From Paracoccaceae bacterium (GTDB taxonomy: Bacteria; Pseudomonadota; Alphaproteobacteria; Rhodobacterales; Rhodobacteraceae): DNA of 64,000 nt. The stretch covers positions 124,001 to 188,000 of the forward strand of contig JANSYP010000006.1 in the NCBI GenBank assembly GCA_024742405.1, written 5' to 3'. Below the pieces are notes generated by a model, which saw only the letters and a program-made list of their open reading frames with translations, had not been told where the DNA came from and searched no databases. The first letter of the stretch is position 1. Each line of letters starts with the position of its first letter. This document shows positions 51,275 through 62,050 of the stretch, in pieces. Made by a program: the position numbers and the translations under genes.

Positions 51275-52614
51275 CTGTCTTCTGTGTCGCTGGGAACGGG
51301 CAGGCCGCAAGAATGGCGCAATGCCAACAGTCCGCTGCGGAAATCCTCCGGCACCCCGCGCCCCGCCACCCGCAGATACACCGCCACCGGTGGTCCGGCC
51401 CGGACGCACCGATCCGTGCCGGCCTCGATATACTCGCTCAGCGCATGTCGCCAGGCCGTCCGCGGCCTAGTATCGAGCGGATCGATATCGATCGCCATGT
51501 GATACTTCCTGAAGGCCTCTTGGTGACGCCCCGCGGCAGTGAGGGCCTCGCCCCAAATCGTCCAAGTCAGACTATCGTCCGGGGCGAGTTGCGCGGCCAC
51601 TTCCAAACTTTCGGCAGCCGCAAGGGGATCTCCCTCGGCGAGCAGTGCCCGGCCGAGCGCGCGCCAAACTTCGAAATTGCCGTCATTGATTTCGATGGCG
51701 TTCCAGAACTGTTGGATCGCGCTCTGGTGGTCCCCAAGCTCGATCATGGCCAGACCGATATTGGTGTGGGGCTCCGGAAACTCTTCGGGCCCGAACTCCT
51801 CCGACAGGATCAGCGCCCGTCGGTAATGCGGCAAGGCGGCGGCGGGCTGATCCTGATCCAGAAAATGGTTGCCGATGAGATTGGCGGCCCAGGCGCTTTG
51901 CGGGTGCTGGCGGCGCATGAGATCCTCCGCCAGATCGATCGCGTCGAGCGGACGCATTTCATAATAATAGAGATAGGCGGCCAGTACGAAGGGATCGATC
52001 ACCTCGAGAACCCGCATCGCCGATACATGGATATAGCCGTCCAGCGACCCTGCCCCCATCGGATCGGAGCTCAGCACATGCATCCGCCCGCCCTCGAAAA
52101 CCCGCAGACGCAGATGTAACTCCGACATGGCGCAGCCCGGCGTCATGCACAGAACCTCGCCCGCGATCCGTGTCTGCGGCAGTTTCAGCATACTGCGCAG
52201 TGCCTGTGTCAATTGCTGGAGCGAGATGCCGGTACCGGGCTCAGAGACATTGAGCTGCCGGTTCGCCGCGATCAGAGCGGTCTGGGTTTTGTGGGTTCGC
52301 GATTTGACCTGAATGTCCGTAATCGCATCCCATATCCGCTGCGCGGCCACCGCCCCGCTATAGCCCTTCTCAATGAGTGCGGGCGGCAAGGACACTTCCT
52401 CGATGATCACTGGCTCGCGCAACAACTCGCGCGTCAGCAACACCAAGATTGCGACGATGGAGAAGATTACGATGAGGTTCACCGCAAGCGAGCGGATGAA
52501 CTGGACCCAGTCGATGATGCGCGTGCGCAGAGGAACATGAGACGTATTGCGCGTGTCGGATGCGCCATCGCGGTCTGGCCCCCCGTCAGGGCCCGGCACA
52601 GGAATGTCGACCAT
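51271..52614 (-). CDS. Membrane-anchored TPR protein
   Basis: A 447-residue protein with one N-terminal transmembrane helix (AVNLIVIFSIVAILVLLTREL), an extracytoplasmic domain of about 130 residues, and at least four tetratricopeptide repeats (LIGNHFLDQDQPAAALPHYRRAL, THTNIGLA-like HTNIGLAMIELGDHQSAIQ, VWRALGRALLAEGDPLAAAE, and WTIWGEALTAAGRHQEAF). It probably scaffolds an envelope complex; partners are unknown. Confidence 0.8.
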   Translation of the reverse strand: MVDIPVPGPDGGPDRDGASDTRNTSHVPLRTRIIDWVQFIRSLAVNLIVIFSIVAILVLLTRELLREPVIIEEVSLPPALIEKGYSGAVAAQRIWDAITDIQVKSRTHKTQTALIAANRQLNVSEPGTGISLQQLTQALRSMLKLPQTRIAGEVLCMTPGCAMSELHLRLRVFEGGRMHVLSSDPMGAGSLDGYIHVSAMRVLEVIDPFVLAAYLYYYEMRPLDAIDLAEDLMRRQHPQSAWAANLIGNHFLDQDQPAAALPHYRRALILSEEFGPEEFPEPHTNIGLAMIELGDHQSAIQQFWNAIEINDGNFEVWRALGRALLAEGDPLAAAESLEVAAQLAPDDSLTWTIWGEALTAAGRHQEAFRKYHMAIDIDPLDTRPRTAWRHALSEYIEAGTDRCVRAGPPVAVYLRVAGRGVPEDFRSGLLALRHSCGLPVPSDTEDS

Positions 52615-52747
52615 AGCATGCCCTCACCTACCGAGTTCGAGCATATTAGGACATTTTTAGGAAACAATCTGTGCGGCAGAGCGCATTTCTGCAAAGCAGG
52701 CACAAATGCCGGCGGCGCGCTTGGCGCCACAGGCAAAAGAGGTGCCG

Positions 52748-53218
52748 CTATTCGGCCGCGAGACCACCGGCCCGGGGCAGCGTTCCCTGCAGAACATAGC
52801 GCAGGATTTCAACCACTTGTTGCGGTGTTTCGGTCACCGCCAGCGCCGCCGCATCGACTTCTTTCAGTGCATGCTGATGGTCCGGTCCGTGCAGGATGAT
52901 GAGCGATTTCCCAAGCGCCGCAGCATAGCCCGCATCGAACGCGGCATTCCATTGCTTGTACTTCTCGCCAAAGCGCACGACGACCACATCGGCCTCCGCG
53001 ATTCCCTTGCGGGTGCGGATCGCATTCACCATAGCGCCCTTGTGGTCGTGCCAGTATTTGTTCGGCTCCGCCCCGAGGATCGCCACGCCGCAATCGTCGC
53101 TGGCCGCATGGTCGGTCACCGGGCTGTCGAAGGCGACGTCGAGCTCCGCAGCCCCTGTAGTGATCTGTTCGCGCCAATCGGTGTGAATCTCTCCGCTGAG
53201 ATAGACCTTGAGTGTCAT
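52748..53218 (-). CDS. YtoQ-family protein
   Basis: A 156-residue protein, MTLKVYLSGEIHTDWREQI, then ILGAEPNKYWHDHKGAMVNAIRTRKGIAEADVVVVRFGEKYKQWNAAFDAGYAAALGK in pieces. This is the YtoQ pattern, related to nucleoside deoxyribosyltransferase-like folds. The function is unknown. Last gene of the run from alaS. Confidence 0.9.
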   Translation of the reverse strand: MTLKVYLSGEIHTDWREQITTGAAELDVAFDSPVTDHAASDDCGVAILGAEPNKYWHDHKGAMVNAIRTRKGIAEADVVVVRFGEKYKQWNAAFDAGYAAALGKSLIILHGPDHQHALKEVDAAALAVTETPQQVVEILRYVLQGTLPRAGGLAAE

Positions 53219-53283
53219 CGCTCTCTCCCTTTCCCTTTGTCCTTGAGCTAGCGCGGAGCCCTCCGGTGCGTAGAGCGTTCCGC

Positions 53284-55692
53284 TCAGCCGCGCAGTACTC
53301 CACCCGTGGCTTTGCCGACCTTTTCGACGATCCGGGCGCTTACCGCCTCGATCTCTTTCTCCGTCAGCGTCTTGTCTGCAGGCTGCAGCCGTACCGCGAG
53401 TGCGACCGATTTCTTGCCCGCCCCCATCTGCGCTTCGGCCCTTTCGCCCGAAAAGGCGTCGAACACAGAGACATCCGAAATGAGCGCCTTGTCTGCGCCC
53501 GCCGCCGCCGCCGCCACATCCGCCGCAGCGACTTCCGTGTCGACAACAAAGGCGAAGTCACGCTCCACCGATTGCAGGTCCTTGAGCACCAGCGCCGGGC
53601 GGGTCGCACCGGTCTTGCGCGGCATCGGCACCTCCTCGGGGAAGACGGTGAAGGCTACCGCCGGACCCTTAACGTCGAACGCCTCAAGCGTCTTGGGATG
53701 CAGTTCGCCAAAGACCGCGATTGTCTTTTTCGGACCGAGGCCGACACGCCCTGCACGCCCCGGATGGAACCAACCGGGCACATCGCGCAAGATCATGGTC
53801 TTCGCGGGTGCGCCGACCGCAGCGAGTATGGCCTCCATGTCTGCCTTGGCGTCGAAAACGTCCACCGTACGACGCGCGCCATGGGGGTCTCGCGGGCCGG
53901 AATGGCCAACCAGAAGCCCTGTGGCCAGCAACTGCTGTTCCCCCGGCTCGCCTCCCAGAAAGCCCGGGCCGACCTCGAAGAGCGCCAGATCGGCAAAACC
54001 GCGCGCCTGGTTGCGCGCCGCCGCCGCCAGCAACCCCGGCAGTAGAGACGGCCGCATATGGGTCATCTCCTGACTGATCGGGTTTTCGAGCCGGCGTGCT
54101 TCGTCGCCACCATCGAAATGCGCCGCCGCGGCGGCATCGATGAAGCTGTAGCTCACGCATTCATTATAGCCGAGGGCTGCGAGCGTCCGGCGCGCTGCCC
54201 CCTCGCGCCGCTGCATCGGCGTGGCCACGGGCCGGGTCACGCCGGCGTGGACGCGCGGCATGGGCGTGCCTTGCAACCGCGTGAGCGAGGCCACGCGCGC
54301 GACCTCCTCCACCAGATCCGCCTCACCCTGAATGTCCGGGCGCCAGGACGGCACATGGGCCATATCGCCCTCCATCCGGAAGCCGAGCGCGGTCAGGGTC
54401 GCGTGTTGTGTGTTCGCCGGAATCTCCATGCCCACAAGGCTCTGGACCCTGTCGGTATCCAGCCGGTAGGCGCGCTCCGTGTCGGGAAGTGCGCCTGCCA
54501 TGACAACGTCCGAGGCCTCGCCACCGGCCACGTCGAGGATCATGCGTGTCGCATGCTCCAGACCGATGGGCGTCCAGGCCGGGTCGACGCCGCGCTCAAA
54601 CCGGTAGCGCGCATCCGAGGTGATCTTGAGCGCTCTCCCGGTCTCGGCCGTGGTGATCGGATCGAAATAGGCCGCCTCGACAAAGACATTCACCGTCTCA
54701 TCGGTGCACCCCGTCCGCAGCCCGCCCATGACCCCGGCGACGCTCTCCACCCCTTCGTCGTCGGAGATCAGCGTCATGCCTGGCGTGAAGCGATACTCCT
54801 TGTCGTCGAGACCAACGAGCGTCTCGTTCCCCTCTGCCCGGTGGACCCGGAGCCCGCCCCGGATCTTGTCGGCATCGAAGACATGCAGAGGGCGCGCGCG
54901 GTCATAGGCAAAGAAGTTCGTCACATCGACGAGAAAACTGATCGGTCGGAGGCCGATGGCGGTCAGCGCGTCGCGCAGCCATTGCGGGCTCGGCCCATTT
55001 TTCACGCCGCGGATCAGACGGCCGTAAAACACCGGGCATTGTTCGCGCGTGTCGGCATCAATGGAGACCGCGATGGGACAGGGAAAAGCGCCTGGGATCG
55101 GGTCGGCCTCGCGGGCTTTCAGCGAGCCGAGCCCCCGCGCCGCCAGATCGCGCGCGATGCCATGGACGCCGAGCGCATCGGGACGATTGGGCGTGATCGC
55201 GATCTCGATCACCGGATCGACCTTCGCCGGATCATGTTCTGCCAGCCAATCAGTGAAGCGCTGGCCGACCTCGCCCGAGGGCAGCTCGATGATGCCGTCA
55301 TGCTCCTCAGACAGCTCCATCTCGCGTTCCGAGCACATCATGCCATGGCTCTCGACGCCGCGGATGCGACCGACCTGAATGGTGGTGTCGATACCGGGTA
55401 CGAAAGTCCCTGGCTTGGCGATCACGACGGTGATGCCCTCCCGCGCGTTCGGCGCGCCACAAACAATCTGGCTGGGCCCGGTATCCGTTTCGACCTGGCA
55501 CACCTTGAGCTTGTCGGCATCGGGGTGCTTTTCAGCCGAGATCACCTTGCCGAGCGTGAAGGCCGACAGCCGCTCGGCCGGGTTCTCGACGCCTTCGACC
55601 TCGAGCCCAAGATCGGTCAGCGCGTCGAGGATCTCGTCGAGCGACGCGGTCGTCTCCAAATGGTCCTTCAGCCAGGAGAGTGTGAATTTCAT
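53284..55692 (-). CDS. pheT: Phenylalanine-tRNA ligase beta subunit
   Basis: An 802-residue protein: N-terminal MKFTLSWLKDHLETTASLDEI, the tRNA-binding (EMAP-like) domain with KVCQVETDTGPSQIVCGAPNAREG, B3/B4 editing domain, B5 domain, and a C-terminal ferredoxin-fold anticodon-binding domain (VALAVRLQPADKTLTEKEIEAV). With PheS it makes the alpha2-beta2 enzyme charging tRNA-Phe. It starts four bases after a cupin gene rather than next to pheS. Confidence 0.97.
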   Translation of the reverse strand: MKFTLSWLKDHLETTASLDEILDALTDLGLEVEGVENPAERLSAFTLGKVISAEKHPDADKLKVCQVETDTGPSQIVCGAPNAREGITVVIAKPGTFVPGIDTTIQVGRIRGVESHGMMCSEREMELSEEHDGIIELPSGEVGQRFTDWLAEHDPAKVDPVIEIAITPNRPDALGVHGIARDLAARGLGSLKAREADPIPGAFPCPIAVSIDADTREQCPVFYGRLIRGVKNGPSPQWLRDALTAIGLRPISFLVDVTNFFAYDRARPLHVFDADKIRGGLRVHRAEGNETLVGLDDKEYRFTPGMTLISDDEGVESVAGVMGGLRTGCTDETVNVFVEAAYFDPITTAETGRALKITSDARYRFERGVDPAWTPIGLEHATRMILDVAGGEASDVVMAGALPDTERAYRLDTDRVQSLVGMEIPANTQHATLTALGFRMEGDMAHVPSWRPDIQGEADLVEEVARVASLTRLQGTPMPRVHAGVTRPVATPMQRREGAARRTLAALGYNECVSYSFIDAAAAAHFDGGDEARRLENPISQEMTHMRPSLLPGLLAAAARNQARGFADLALFEVGPGFLGGEPGEQQLLATGLLVGHSGPRDPHGARRTVDVFDAKADMEAILAAVGAPAKTMILRDVPGWFHPGRAGRVGLGPKKTIAVFGELHPKTLEAFDVKGPAVAFTVFPEEVPMPRKTGATRPALVLKDLQSVERDFAFVVDTEVAAADVAAAAAGADKALISDVSVFDAFSGERAEAQMGAGKKSVALAVRLQPADKTLTEKEIEAVSARIVEKVGKATGGVLRG

Positions 55693-55696
55693 GGCT

Positions 55697-56056
55697 TCAA
55701 ATCCTCGTCTTGGTCACGGCGGTCGTCGGGTCGCCCGTGTTCGGCGTGCCGGACGGTTCGATCAGAAGGATCGCGGCGACTGGTCTGGCCACAGGCCGAT
55801 GCTCAACTCCAGCGGGCACCACGTAGAGCTCGCCAGGGCCGAGCGTCACCGTGTCGTCACGCAATTCGATATCCAGTTTGCCCGTCACGACCATGAAAAA
55901 ATCGCCCGTCTCGGGATGGCTGTGCCAGTCGAACGCGCCCTCGACTTTGACCAGCATCAGATCATTGTCGTTGAAGCTGCCCACGATACGTGGCGCCCAG
56001 GTGTCCGAGAAAAGCGAGAGCTTCTCAGCCAGATTGACCGGTTTGACATTGCTCAT
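55697..56056 (-). CDS. Small cupin protein between pheS and pheT
   Basis: A 119-residue single cupin: AFDWHSHPETGDFFMVVTGKLDIE and PGELYVVPAGVEHRPVA give the two metal motifs. ATGA overlap with the ASCH gene upstream, four bases to pheT. Substrate unknown. Confidence 0.88.
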   Translation of the reverse strand: MSNVKPVNLAEKLSLFSDTWAPRIVGSFNDNDLMLVKVEGAFDWHSHPETGDFFMVVTGKLDIELRDDTVTLGPGELYVVPAGVEHRPVARPVAAILLIEPSGTPNTGDPTTAVTKTRI

Positions 56057-56472
56057 GCGCCACGCTCCAGGACTTCGACGACCTCGAACCGCTCGCACAG
56101 CAATTGCATGTCTTCCGACCAGCCTCCGTTGCGCTCGAAATAGTCCCGGTGGTCGCGGCGCCAGCCGTCCAGCGTCTCGTTCTCGCCCTCCGCCAGCGCG
56201 AAATCAGCATCGACATCGCAAAACCGGCACTCTTTCACATCGATGGTACGCACCACGATCGCCGGGTTCCCATGCCAGTCCAGCGCGATGTCGCAGCGTC
56301 CGACTGACGGCCGCACCTCCCCGCCGGGACCGAAGTCGCGCAATGCGCCGCAGGTCGCGCGTTTCCTGCCCGACCGCACGAGCGACAGCAGCCGGCTCGA
56401 GAGAGCCTCACTGTCGCCGAACCGAAATGTTTCGGCCCCCGGGTAACGCTCCGTCAACTCACTGAGCGTCAT
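56053..56472 (-). CDS. ASCH-domain protein
   Basis: A 139-residue protein with ASCH hallmarks: FGDSEALSSRLLSLVRSGRKRATCGALRD and CDIALDWHGNPAIVVRTIDVKECRFCDVD in pieces, ending DHRDYFERNGG. ASCH domains are small RNA- or nucleoside-binding beta barrels; some members hydrolyse modified cytidines. Overlaps its neighbours on both sides. Confidence 0.88.
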   Translation of the reverse strand: MTLSELTERYPGAETFRFGDSEALSSRLLSLVRSGRKRATCGALRDFGPGGEVRPSVGRCDIALDWHGNPAIVVRTIDVKECRFCDVDADFALAEGENETLDGWRRDHRDYFERNGGWSEDMQLLCERFEVVEVLERGA

Positions 56473-56893
56473 CGCTCTGCGCCTCTGTCAGGGTGTTCGC
56501 CACGCCCTCCGCGCCCGCGAAGACGGCCAGCAGGCGCATCGGGACGGACCCGGAGTTCGTCCCGTTATGGAGTGTCTCGAACGCCTCGATCAGACTGTCG
56601 CCTGCCACATAGGTCCGGGTTCCGTCCTTGCCGTAGTCGACGGTCAGTTCGCCTTCCAGAACATAGCCGAAAAGCGGCACCTGATGGAGGTGCCAGCCGG
56701 TCGACTGACCGGGCTCCATTGTCACGATCGCCGCGGTGATCTTCGCGTCTCCATCGGGATAGGCATAGGGTTGCCCGATCACCGTTTCAGGCGATGACAG
56801 CAAGATTTCGAGCGGCGGATAGCTGTCCTGCGCCGCTACGGGCAAAGCCATTGAAGCGCTGCAGAGACCCGCAACATGCCAGGGCGCGATCAT
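56459..56893 (-). CDS. Exported cupin protein
   Basis: A 144-residue protein with a signal peptide ([22 protein letters not shown]) and one cupin domain ([25 protein letters not shown], and [13 protein letters not shown]). The ATG overlaps the pheS stop (ATGA). Periplasmic location is inferred. Confidence 0.87.
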   Translation of the reverse strand: MIAPWHVAGLCSASMALPVAAQDSYPPLEILLSSPETVIGQPYAYPDGDAKITAAIVTMEPGQSTGWHLHQVPLFGYVLEGELTVDYGKDGTRTYVAGDSLIEAFETLHNGTNSGSVPMRLLAVFAGAEGVANTLTEAQSDDAQ

Positions 56894-57969
56894 CGGCTGA
56901 GCCCGCCCTGCATTGTCGGCACGTCCAGCGCGCTGAACCCGTAATGGCGCAACCAGCGCAGGTCGCTGTCAAAGAACGCACGCAGGTCGGGGATGCCGTA
57001 TTTCAGCATGGCGATCCGGTCGATGCCCATACCAAAGGCGAAGCCCTGCCACTGGTCCGGATCCACGCCGCCCGACCGCAAGACATGGGGGTGAACCATA
57101 CCGGAGCCCAGGATCTCCAGCCAGTCGTCGCCCTCGCCCAGCTTCAGGCTCCCGCCTTCCCAGGAACAGCGGATGTCGACTTCGGCGGAGGGTTCGGTGA
57201 AGGGGAAGTGCGAGGCGCGAAAGCGCAGCTCCACGGCCTCGACCTCGAAAAACGCCTTCACGAACTCCTCCAGCACCCATTTCAGGTTCGCCATGGAGAT
57301 GTCGCGGTCGATGGCCAGCCCTTCGATCTGGTGGAACATCGGCGTGTGGGTCTGGTCATAGTCTGCACGATAGACCCGGCCGGGTGCGATCACGCGGATC
57401 GGCGCGCCCTGGTCCTGCATGGCGCGGATCTGGACCGGGGACGTGTGGGTCCGCAGCACGTGCGGCGGGCGATTGTCCCCCTCGGCGCGGTGCATGTAGA
57501 ATGTGTCCATTTCCTGGCGCGAGGGATGGTGGCCAGGGATGTTGAGCGCATCGAAATTGTACCAGTCGCTCTCGATCTGCGGGCCTTCGGCCACGGCAAA
57601 TCCCATATCGGCGAAGATCGCGGTGACCTCGTCGGTCACCTGGCTGATCGGGTGAACCGTGCCGCCGCGCCGCGCCGCCGCGCGTCCGGGCAGCGTGACG
57701 TCGAGCCATTCGGTGCGCAGACGCTCCTCGAGCGCCGCATCGCTGAGCGCGGTCTTTTTCGCCACCAGCGCGCTGTTGATCTCGTCTTTCAGCGCATTGA
57801 GCGCGGGGCCGGCGGTCTGGCGCTCCTCAGGCGTCATTCTGCCCAGCTCGCGCATCTTCAGGCTGACCTCGCCTTTTTTGCCCACGGCCTGCACGCGCAG
57901 GGTTTCGAGCGCCGCCTCGTCGGGGGCCTCGGCAATGGCGGAAAGGTACTTGTCGCGCAGGTCGTCCAT
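56890..57969 (-). CDS. pheS: Phenylalanine-tRNA ligase alpha subunit
   Basis: A 359-residue class II aminoacyl-tRNA synthetase subunit: N-terminal coiled coil, then class II motifs around [32 protein letters not shown], and the C-terminal [19 protein letters not shown]. It forms phenylalanyl-adenylate and charges tRNA-Phe with PheT. No leader peptide or T-box is visible. Confidence 0.97.
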   Translation of the reverse strand: MDDLRDKYLSAIAEAPDEAALETLRVQAVGKKGEVSLKMRELGRMTPEERQTAGPALNALKDEINSALVAKKTALSDAALEERLRTEWLDVTLPGRAAARRGGTVHPISQVTDEVTAIFADMGFAVAEGPQIESDWYNFDALNIPGHHPSRQEMDTFYMHRAEGDNRPPHVLRTHTSPVQIRAMQDQGAPIRVIAPGRVYRADYDQTHTPMFHQIEGLAIDRDISMANLKWVLEEFVKAFFEVEAVELRFRASHFPFTEPSAEVDIRCSWEGGSLKLGEGDDWLEILGSGMVHPHVLRSGGVDPDQWQGFAFGMGIDRIAMLKYGIPDLRAFFDSDLRWLRHYGFSALDVPTMQGGLSR

Positions 57970-57998
57970 CTGGGGTCTCCGGGGATCGTCGCCGCCTG

Positions 57999-58481
57999 TT
58001 AGCCCCCGTCCGGCAGGGTTTCAAGCGCGTCTCCCACCGCGATGTGTCCGGGCTCCACCACCCGCGCCGTCATCCCGCCATGTCCACGCATGGCGTTGTA
58101 GCCGCCCGTTCCGAGTGCAGCCTCCATCCGCGAGCATGGCGCGCAGGGGCCAGTGACCTCGATCAACGCCGTGCCGAGCCGCGCCCGCCTGTGACGCATC
58201 GCGACCAGGTTGATGCCAGAGATCACGAGGTTTCGGCGCAGGATGTCAGGGGGCAGGCGCGTATGACCGATCAGAGCTGCGATCACCGGCAGATGCTCCG
58301 ACTGGATCAGCGTCAGCGCACGCTTGCCGGCCCGAGCACGGTCGCCGACCAGCCCGGCCTCGGTCAACTCGGCACCGCCAACGATCTCCATCGCGGCGTG
58401 ACGTTCGGGGCGCAGACCGATCCAGTCGATACGTCCGGCGTAAGGAAACCGTGCGGTCAGTGTGGCCAGCGTTTCGGTCAT
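57999..58481 (-). CDS. MOSC-domain protein
   Basis: A 160-residue sulfur-carrier type domain: [12 protein letters not shown]-like [47 protein letters not shown], and [14 protein letters not shown] with the conserved cysteine. MOSC proteins bind molybdenum cofactor or transfer sulfur. Its start overlaps the histidine phosphatase stop (ATGA). Confidence 0.9.
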   Translation of the reverse strand: MTETLATLTARFPYAGRIDWIGLRPERHAAMEIVGGAELTEAGLVGDRARAGKRALTLIQSEHLPVIAALIGHTRLPPDILRRNLVISGINLVAMRHRRARLGTALIEVTGPCAPCSRMEAALGTGGYNAMRGHGGMTARVVEPGHIAVGDALETLPDGG

Positions 58482-59032
58482 CGCGCTGCCATCACCCGGC
58501 CGAGCAGGGTGATATCGCCATCGGGAGCATGGGCGATCGCGACGATCTCACCGGACTGCGGCACCACACCGGTCAGAGCGGTGATATTGACCTGATGGGT
58601 GATCAGGATCGGGCGGTCGAGACGAGGAAGGGCAGCCAACGCCCGGCGCAGGGCTTCGGTCTGGGCGGGGCCCGAGCTGCGGTCTCGGAAAAACGAGTTC
58701 AGCAAGGGCTGCTCGATCGGGGTCCCGAGCCCAAGCAGGGTCGCCGTCTCTCGGGCGCGACACCACTCGCTGGTCCAGACGCGGTCGATCGGAATGTCCG
58801 CTGCGCGAAGCGCCGCGCCCACCGCACGCGCCTGCGTACGTCCCCGTTCATCCAGGTTGCGCTGAGTGGTACAGTCCCCCAGCCGGAACTCCGCCGGATC
58901 CCCGGTGCCCGGCGCGAGCGCATGGCGCATCAACAAGATGGCGCCCGGCGTCCGCAGGGCGTCTAAGGGGTCCGCGCCGAGCGGCGACCCCGCCGCCGCA
59001 AGGCCAAGCATGAAGGCAATGATCAGACGCAT
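58478..59032 (-). CDS. Exported histidine phosphatase family protein
   Basis: A 184-residue protein with a signal peptide (MRLIIAFMLGLAAAGSPLGA). The catalytic RH motif lies in ILLMRHALAPGTGDP, with RNLDERGRTQARAVG, SEWCRARETATLLG, and the second His in LITHQVNITALTG. Phosphatase on an unknown substrate, likely periplasmic. Confidence 0.9.
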   Translation of the reverse strand: MRLIIAFMLGLAAAGSPLGADPLDALRTPGAILLMRHALAPGTGDPAEFRLGDCTTQRNLDERGRTQARAVGAALRAADIPIDRVWTSEWCRARETATLLGLGTPIEQPLLNSFFRDRSSGPAQTEALRRALAALPRLDRPILITHQVNITALTGVVPQSGEIVAIAHAPDGDITLLGRVMAAR

Positions 59033-59079
59033 GGCTGGCTTCCCTGGTTTCCCACCGCACAGCTAGCGCGTGCCGCGCG

Positions 59080-59388
59080 TCAGTCCTGCGGCAATTCCTC
59101 GACCAGGACGAGTTCGCGAGTCGATGCGCCGCGGGCGTGGCCAAGAGCCTCCTGATAGATGTCGGACGCGTAGCAGGCCTCCGCCGCAGCAAGCGATGGG
59201 AAACGCGCGACGACATTCCGCGGTCGCTCGGCCCCTTCCATCTGGCGGCAGGTCCCACCGCGGGCGAGGAACACCCCGCCATGGGCCGCGATTGCTTGGG
59301 TTGCGAGCGCCGCATACCGTCCGTAGGCCTCTGCGTCCGTCACGGTCACATGAGCGATCCAGAGTGCGGTCGGGATGTTGTCCGCCAT
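59080..59388 (-). CDS. DUF1330 domain protein
   Basis: A 102-residue ferredoxin-like fold protein: ALWIAHVTVTDAEAYGRYAAL, GGVFLARGGTCRQMEG and SLAAAEACYASDIYQEAL match DUF1330. Starts four bases after alaS. Function unknown. Confidence 0.9.
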   Translation of the reverse strand: MADNIPTALWIAHVTVTDAEAYGRYAALATQAIAAHGGVFLARGGTCRQMEGAERPRNVVARFPSLAAAEACYASDIYQEALGHARGASTRELVLVEELPQD

Positions 59389-59392
59389 GTCC

Positions 59393-62050
59393 TCAAGCCT
59401 CCAACAGTTCTTCGACGGCCGCGATGGCGTCTTGGGCATTGTCCGCCGAGGGGCCGCCCGCCTGGGCCATATCGGGCCGACCGCCGCCGCCCTTGCCGCC
59501 CAGCCGCTCGGCCGCCGCACGGACCATGTCCACGGCCGAGAGTCGGTCGGTCAGGTCCTCGGTGACCCCGGCCGCGATGGCCGCCTTGCCGCCCGCATCA
59601 GCCACCAACAACACCGCGCCAGAGCCCAACCGATCCTTGTGCGCATCGACCAGCGCCGGCAGGTCCTTGCCCGTCACGCCGCTCAAGACCTGCCCGACGA
59701 ACGCGATCCCGCCGACCGTGCGTGCTTCGCTGGCGGTCTGCGCACCGCCACCCATGGCAATGTCACGGCGCAACTGCGCCAGCTCGGATTGCAGCGCCTT
59801 GCGCTCCTCCAACAGCGCCCGGACACGCTCGGGGACATCGGCCGCCTGGGCCTTGAGCGTGAGAGCGATCTCGGCCAGCCGTTGATCCTGCGCGCTCAGA
59901 TACTCGAACGCTGCCGCCCCGGTCAGCGCCTCGATCCGGCGCACACCTGCAGAGGACGCGCTGTCGCCGAGGGTCACGAACATGCCGATATCGCCGGTCT
60001 GGCGAACATGGGTGCCACCGCAGAGCTCCAGCGAGTAGACATCGCCGCCAACGCCACGACCCGATCCAGTCTCGCGCCCCATGGACACGACCCGCACTTC
60101 GTCGCCGTATTTCTCACCGAACAGTGCCTGGGCGCCCAGGTCGCGCGCCTCATCCGGCGTCATGATCCGTGTCTCCACCGACGCGTTCTGACGGATATAG
60201 GCGTTCACATCGTCTTCGACCTTGCGCAACTCGTCCGGGGTTAGAGCCTTGGCATGACTGAAATCGAACCGCAGCCGGTCGGGCGCATTCAGCGAACCGC
60301 GTTGTGCCACATGGTCCCCCAACCTCTGGCGCAGGGCCTCGTGCAGCAGGTGGGTGGCCGAATGATTGGCGCGAATGCTCGTGCGCCGGTCATGGTCGAC
60401 GATCAGTTCTGCGCCCTGACCCGGGGACATCGCGCCCTCGATCACCTCGGCGATATGCAGGAAAACCCCGGCTGATTTGCGTGTTTCAGTGATCCGTGCC
60501 TGCCCGGTGTCGGTCCGGATCGTACCGCAATCGCCGACCTGGCCACCGGCCTCGGCATAAAACGGGGTCTGGTTCGTCACGATCTGCACGTTTTCGCCGG
60601 CATTGGCGCCTGGCAGCACTTTGCCATCGGCGACCAGCGCCAGGATCTGCCCTTCCGCCACTTCGGTGTCGTAGCCGAGAAACTCGGTCGGCCCATGCTC
60701 TTCGGCCAGATCGAAGAACACGGCCGCATCCGCCGTTTCGCCCGACCCTGCCCAGGCCGCTCGAGCTTTGGCTTTCTGGATCTCCATGGCCTTGTCAAAG
60801 CCTGCAACCTCCACGGCCCGGCCCTTCTCGCGCAGGGCATCTTGGGTCAGGTCGAGCGGGAATCCATAGGTGTCATAGAGCCGGAAGGCCGCGTCCCCCG
60901 GCAGGTCCGCGCCCTTGGGAAGCTTGTCCAACTCATCGTCGAGCAGACGCAAGCCGCGGTCCAGCGTCTGGCGAAACCGGGTCTCTTCCAACTGCAACGT
61001 TTCCTCGATCAGCGGCTGCGCACGCCCGAGCTCCGGATAGGCCTGGCCCATCTGCGCCACGAGCTGCGGCACGAGCCGGTGCATGAGCGGGTCCTGCGCA
61101 CCAAGCTGGTGGGCATGGCGCATCGCACGGCGCATGATCCGGCGCAGAACGTAGCCGCGACCCTCGTTGGACGGCATCACGCCGTCAGCGATCAGGAATG
61201 AGGTCGAGCGGAGATGGTCGGCGATCACCCGGTGGTGAATCCGTCCAGGCCCATCAGGGTCCACACTCGTGGCATGGGCGGACGCCTCGATCAGGGCACG
61301 CATCAGATCGGTGTCGTAGTTGTCGTGCTTGCCCTGCAGCAGCGCGCCGATCCGCTCCAACCCCATCCCGGTATCAATCGAGGGACGCGGCAGGTCTTCG
61401 CGTCGCCCGCCTTCAAACTGCTCGAACTGCATAAAGACGAGGTTCCAGATTTCGATGAACCGGTCGCCGTCCTCATCGGCACTGCCCGGCGGCCCGCCCG
61501 CGATACCGGGGCCGTGGTCATAGAATATCTCCGTGCAGGGCCCGCAGGGGCCGGTCGCCCCCATGGACCAGAAATTGTCCGCGGTCGGAATGCGAATGAT
61601 GCGTTCGTCTGGTAGACCCGCGACCTTCTTCCAGATCGCCGCTGCGTCGTCATCAGTATGATAGATCGTGACCAGCAGACGGTCCTTGTCGATCCCGAAC
61701 TCCTTGGTGATCAGGTTCCAGGCAAACGGGATCGCTTCGTCCTTGAAGTAGTCGCCGAAACTGAAATTCCCCAGCATTTCGAAGAATGTGTGATGCCGCG
61801 CGGTGTAGCCAACATTGTCGAGATCATTGTGCTTACCGCCCGCGCGCACGCACTTTTGGCTTGTTGCAGCCCGCACATAATCGCGATGCTCCACGCCGGT
61901 GAAGACATTCTTGAACTGCACCATTCCGGCGTTTGTGAACATCAATGTCGGATCGTTGCGCGGCACGAGCGGTGAGCTGTCGACCACCGCATGCCCGTTG
62001 CGGTCGAAATAGTCGAGAAAAGTCGAGCGAATGTCGTTCAGGCTGGCCAT
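59393..62050 (-). CDS. alaS: Alanine-tRNA ligase
   Basis: An 885-residue enzyme: [20 protein letters not shown], class II motifs in [21 protein letters not shown] and [20 protein letters not shown], an editing domain with [15 protein letters not shown] and [15 protein letters not shown] (zinc ligands), and a C-terminal oligomerisation region. First gene of a long leftward series; 430 bases separate it from recA. Confidence 0.98.
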   Translation of the reverse strand: MASLNDIRSTFLDYFDRNGHAVVDSSPLVPRNDPTLMFTNAGMVQFKNVFTGVEHRDYVRAATSQKCVRAGGKHNDLDNVGYTARHHTFFEMLGNFSFGDYFKDEAIPFAWNLITKEFGIDKDRLLVTIYHTDDDAAAIWKKVAGLPDERIIRIPTADNFWSMGATGPCGPCTEIFYDHGPGIAGGPPGSADEDGDRFIEIWNLVFMQFEQFEGGRREDLPRPSIDTGMGLERIGALLQGKHDNYDTDLMRALIEASAHATSVDPDGPGRIHHRVIADHLRSTSFLIADGVMPSNEGRGYVLRRIMRRAMRHAHQLGAQDPLMHRLVPQLVAQMGQAYPELGRAQPLIEETLQLEETRFRQTLDRGLRLLDDELDKLPKGADLPGDAAFRLYDTYGFPLDLTQDALREKGRAVEVAGFDKAMEIQKAKARAAWAGSGETADAAVFFDLAEEHGPTEFLGYDTEVAEGQILALVADGKVLPGANAGENVQIVTNQTPFYAEAGGQVGDCGTIRTDTGQARITETRKSAGVFLHIAEVIEGAMSPGQGAELIVDHDRRTSIRANHSATHLLHEALRQRLGDHVAQRGSLNAPDRLRFDFSHAKALTPDELRKVEDDVNAYIRQNASVETRIMTPDEARDLGAQALFGEKYGDEVRVVSMGRETGSGRGVGGDVYSLELCGGTHVRQTGDIGMFVTLGDSASSAGVRRIEALTGAAAFEYLSAQDQRLAEIALTLKAQAADVPERVRALLEERKALQSELAQLRRDIAMGGGAQTASEARTVGGIAFVGQVLSGVTGKDLPALVDAHKDRLGSGAVLLVADAGGKAAIAAGVTEDLTDRLSAVDMVRAAAERLGGKGGGGRPDMAQAGGPSADNAQDAIAAVEELLEA

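Noticed and set aside
54058-55896. 612-codon plus-strand ORF
   Set aside because: Antisense shadow of pheT; long antisense frames are expected at this GC content.
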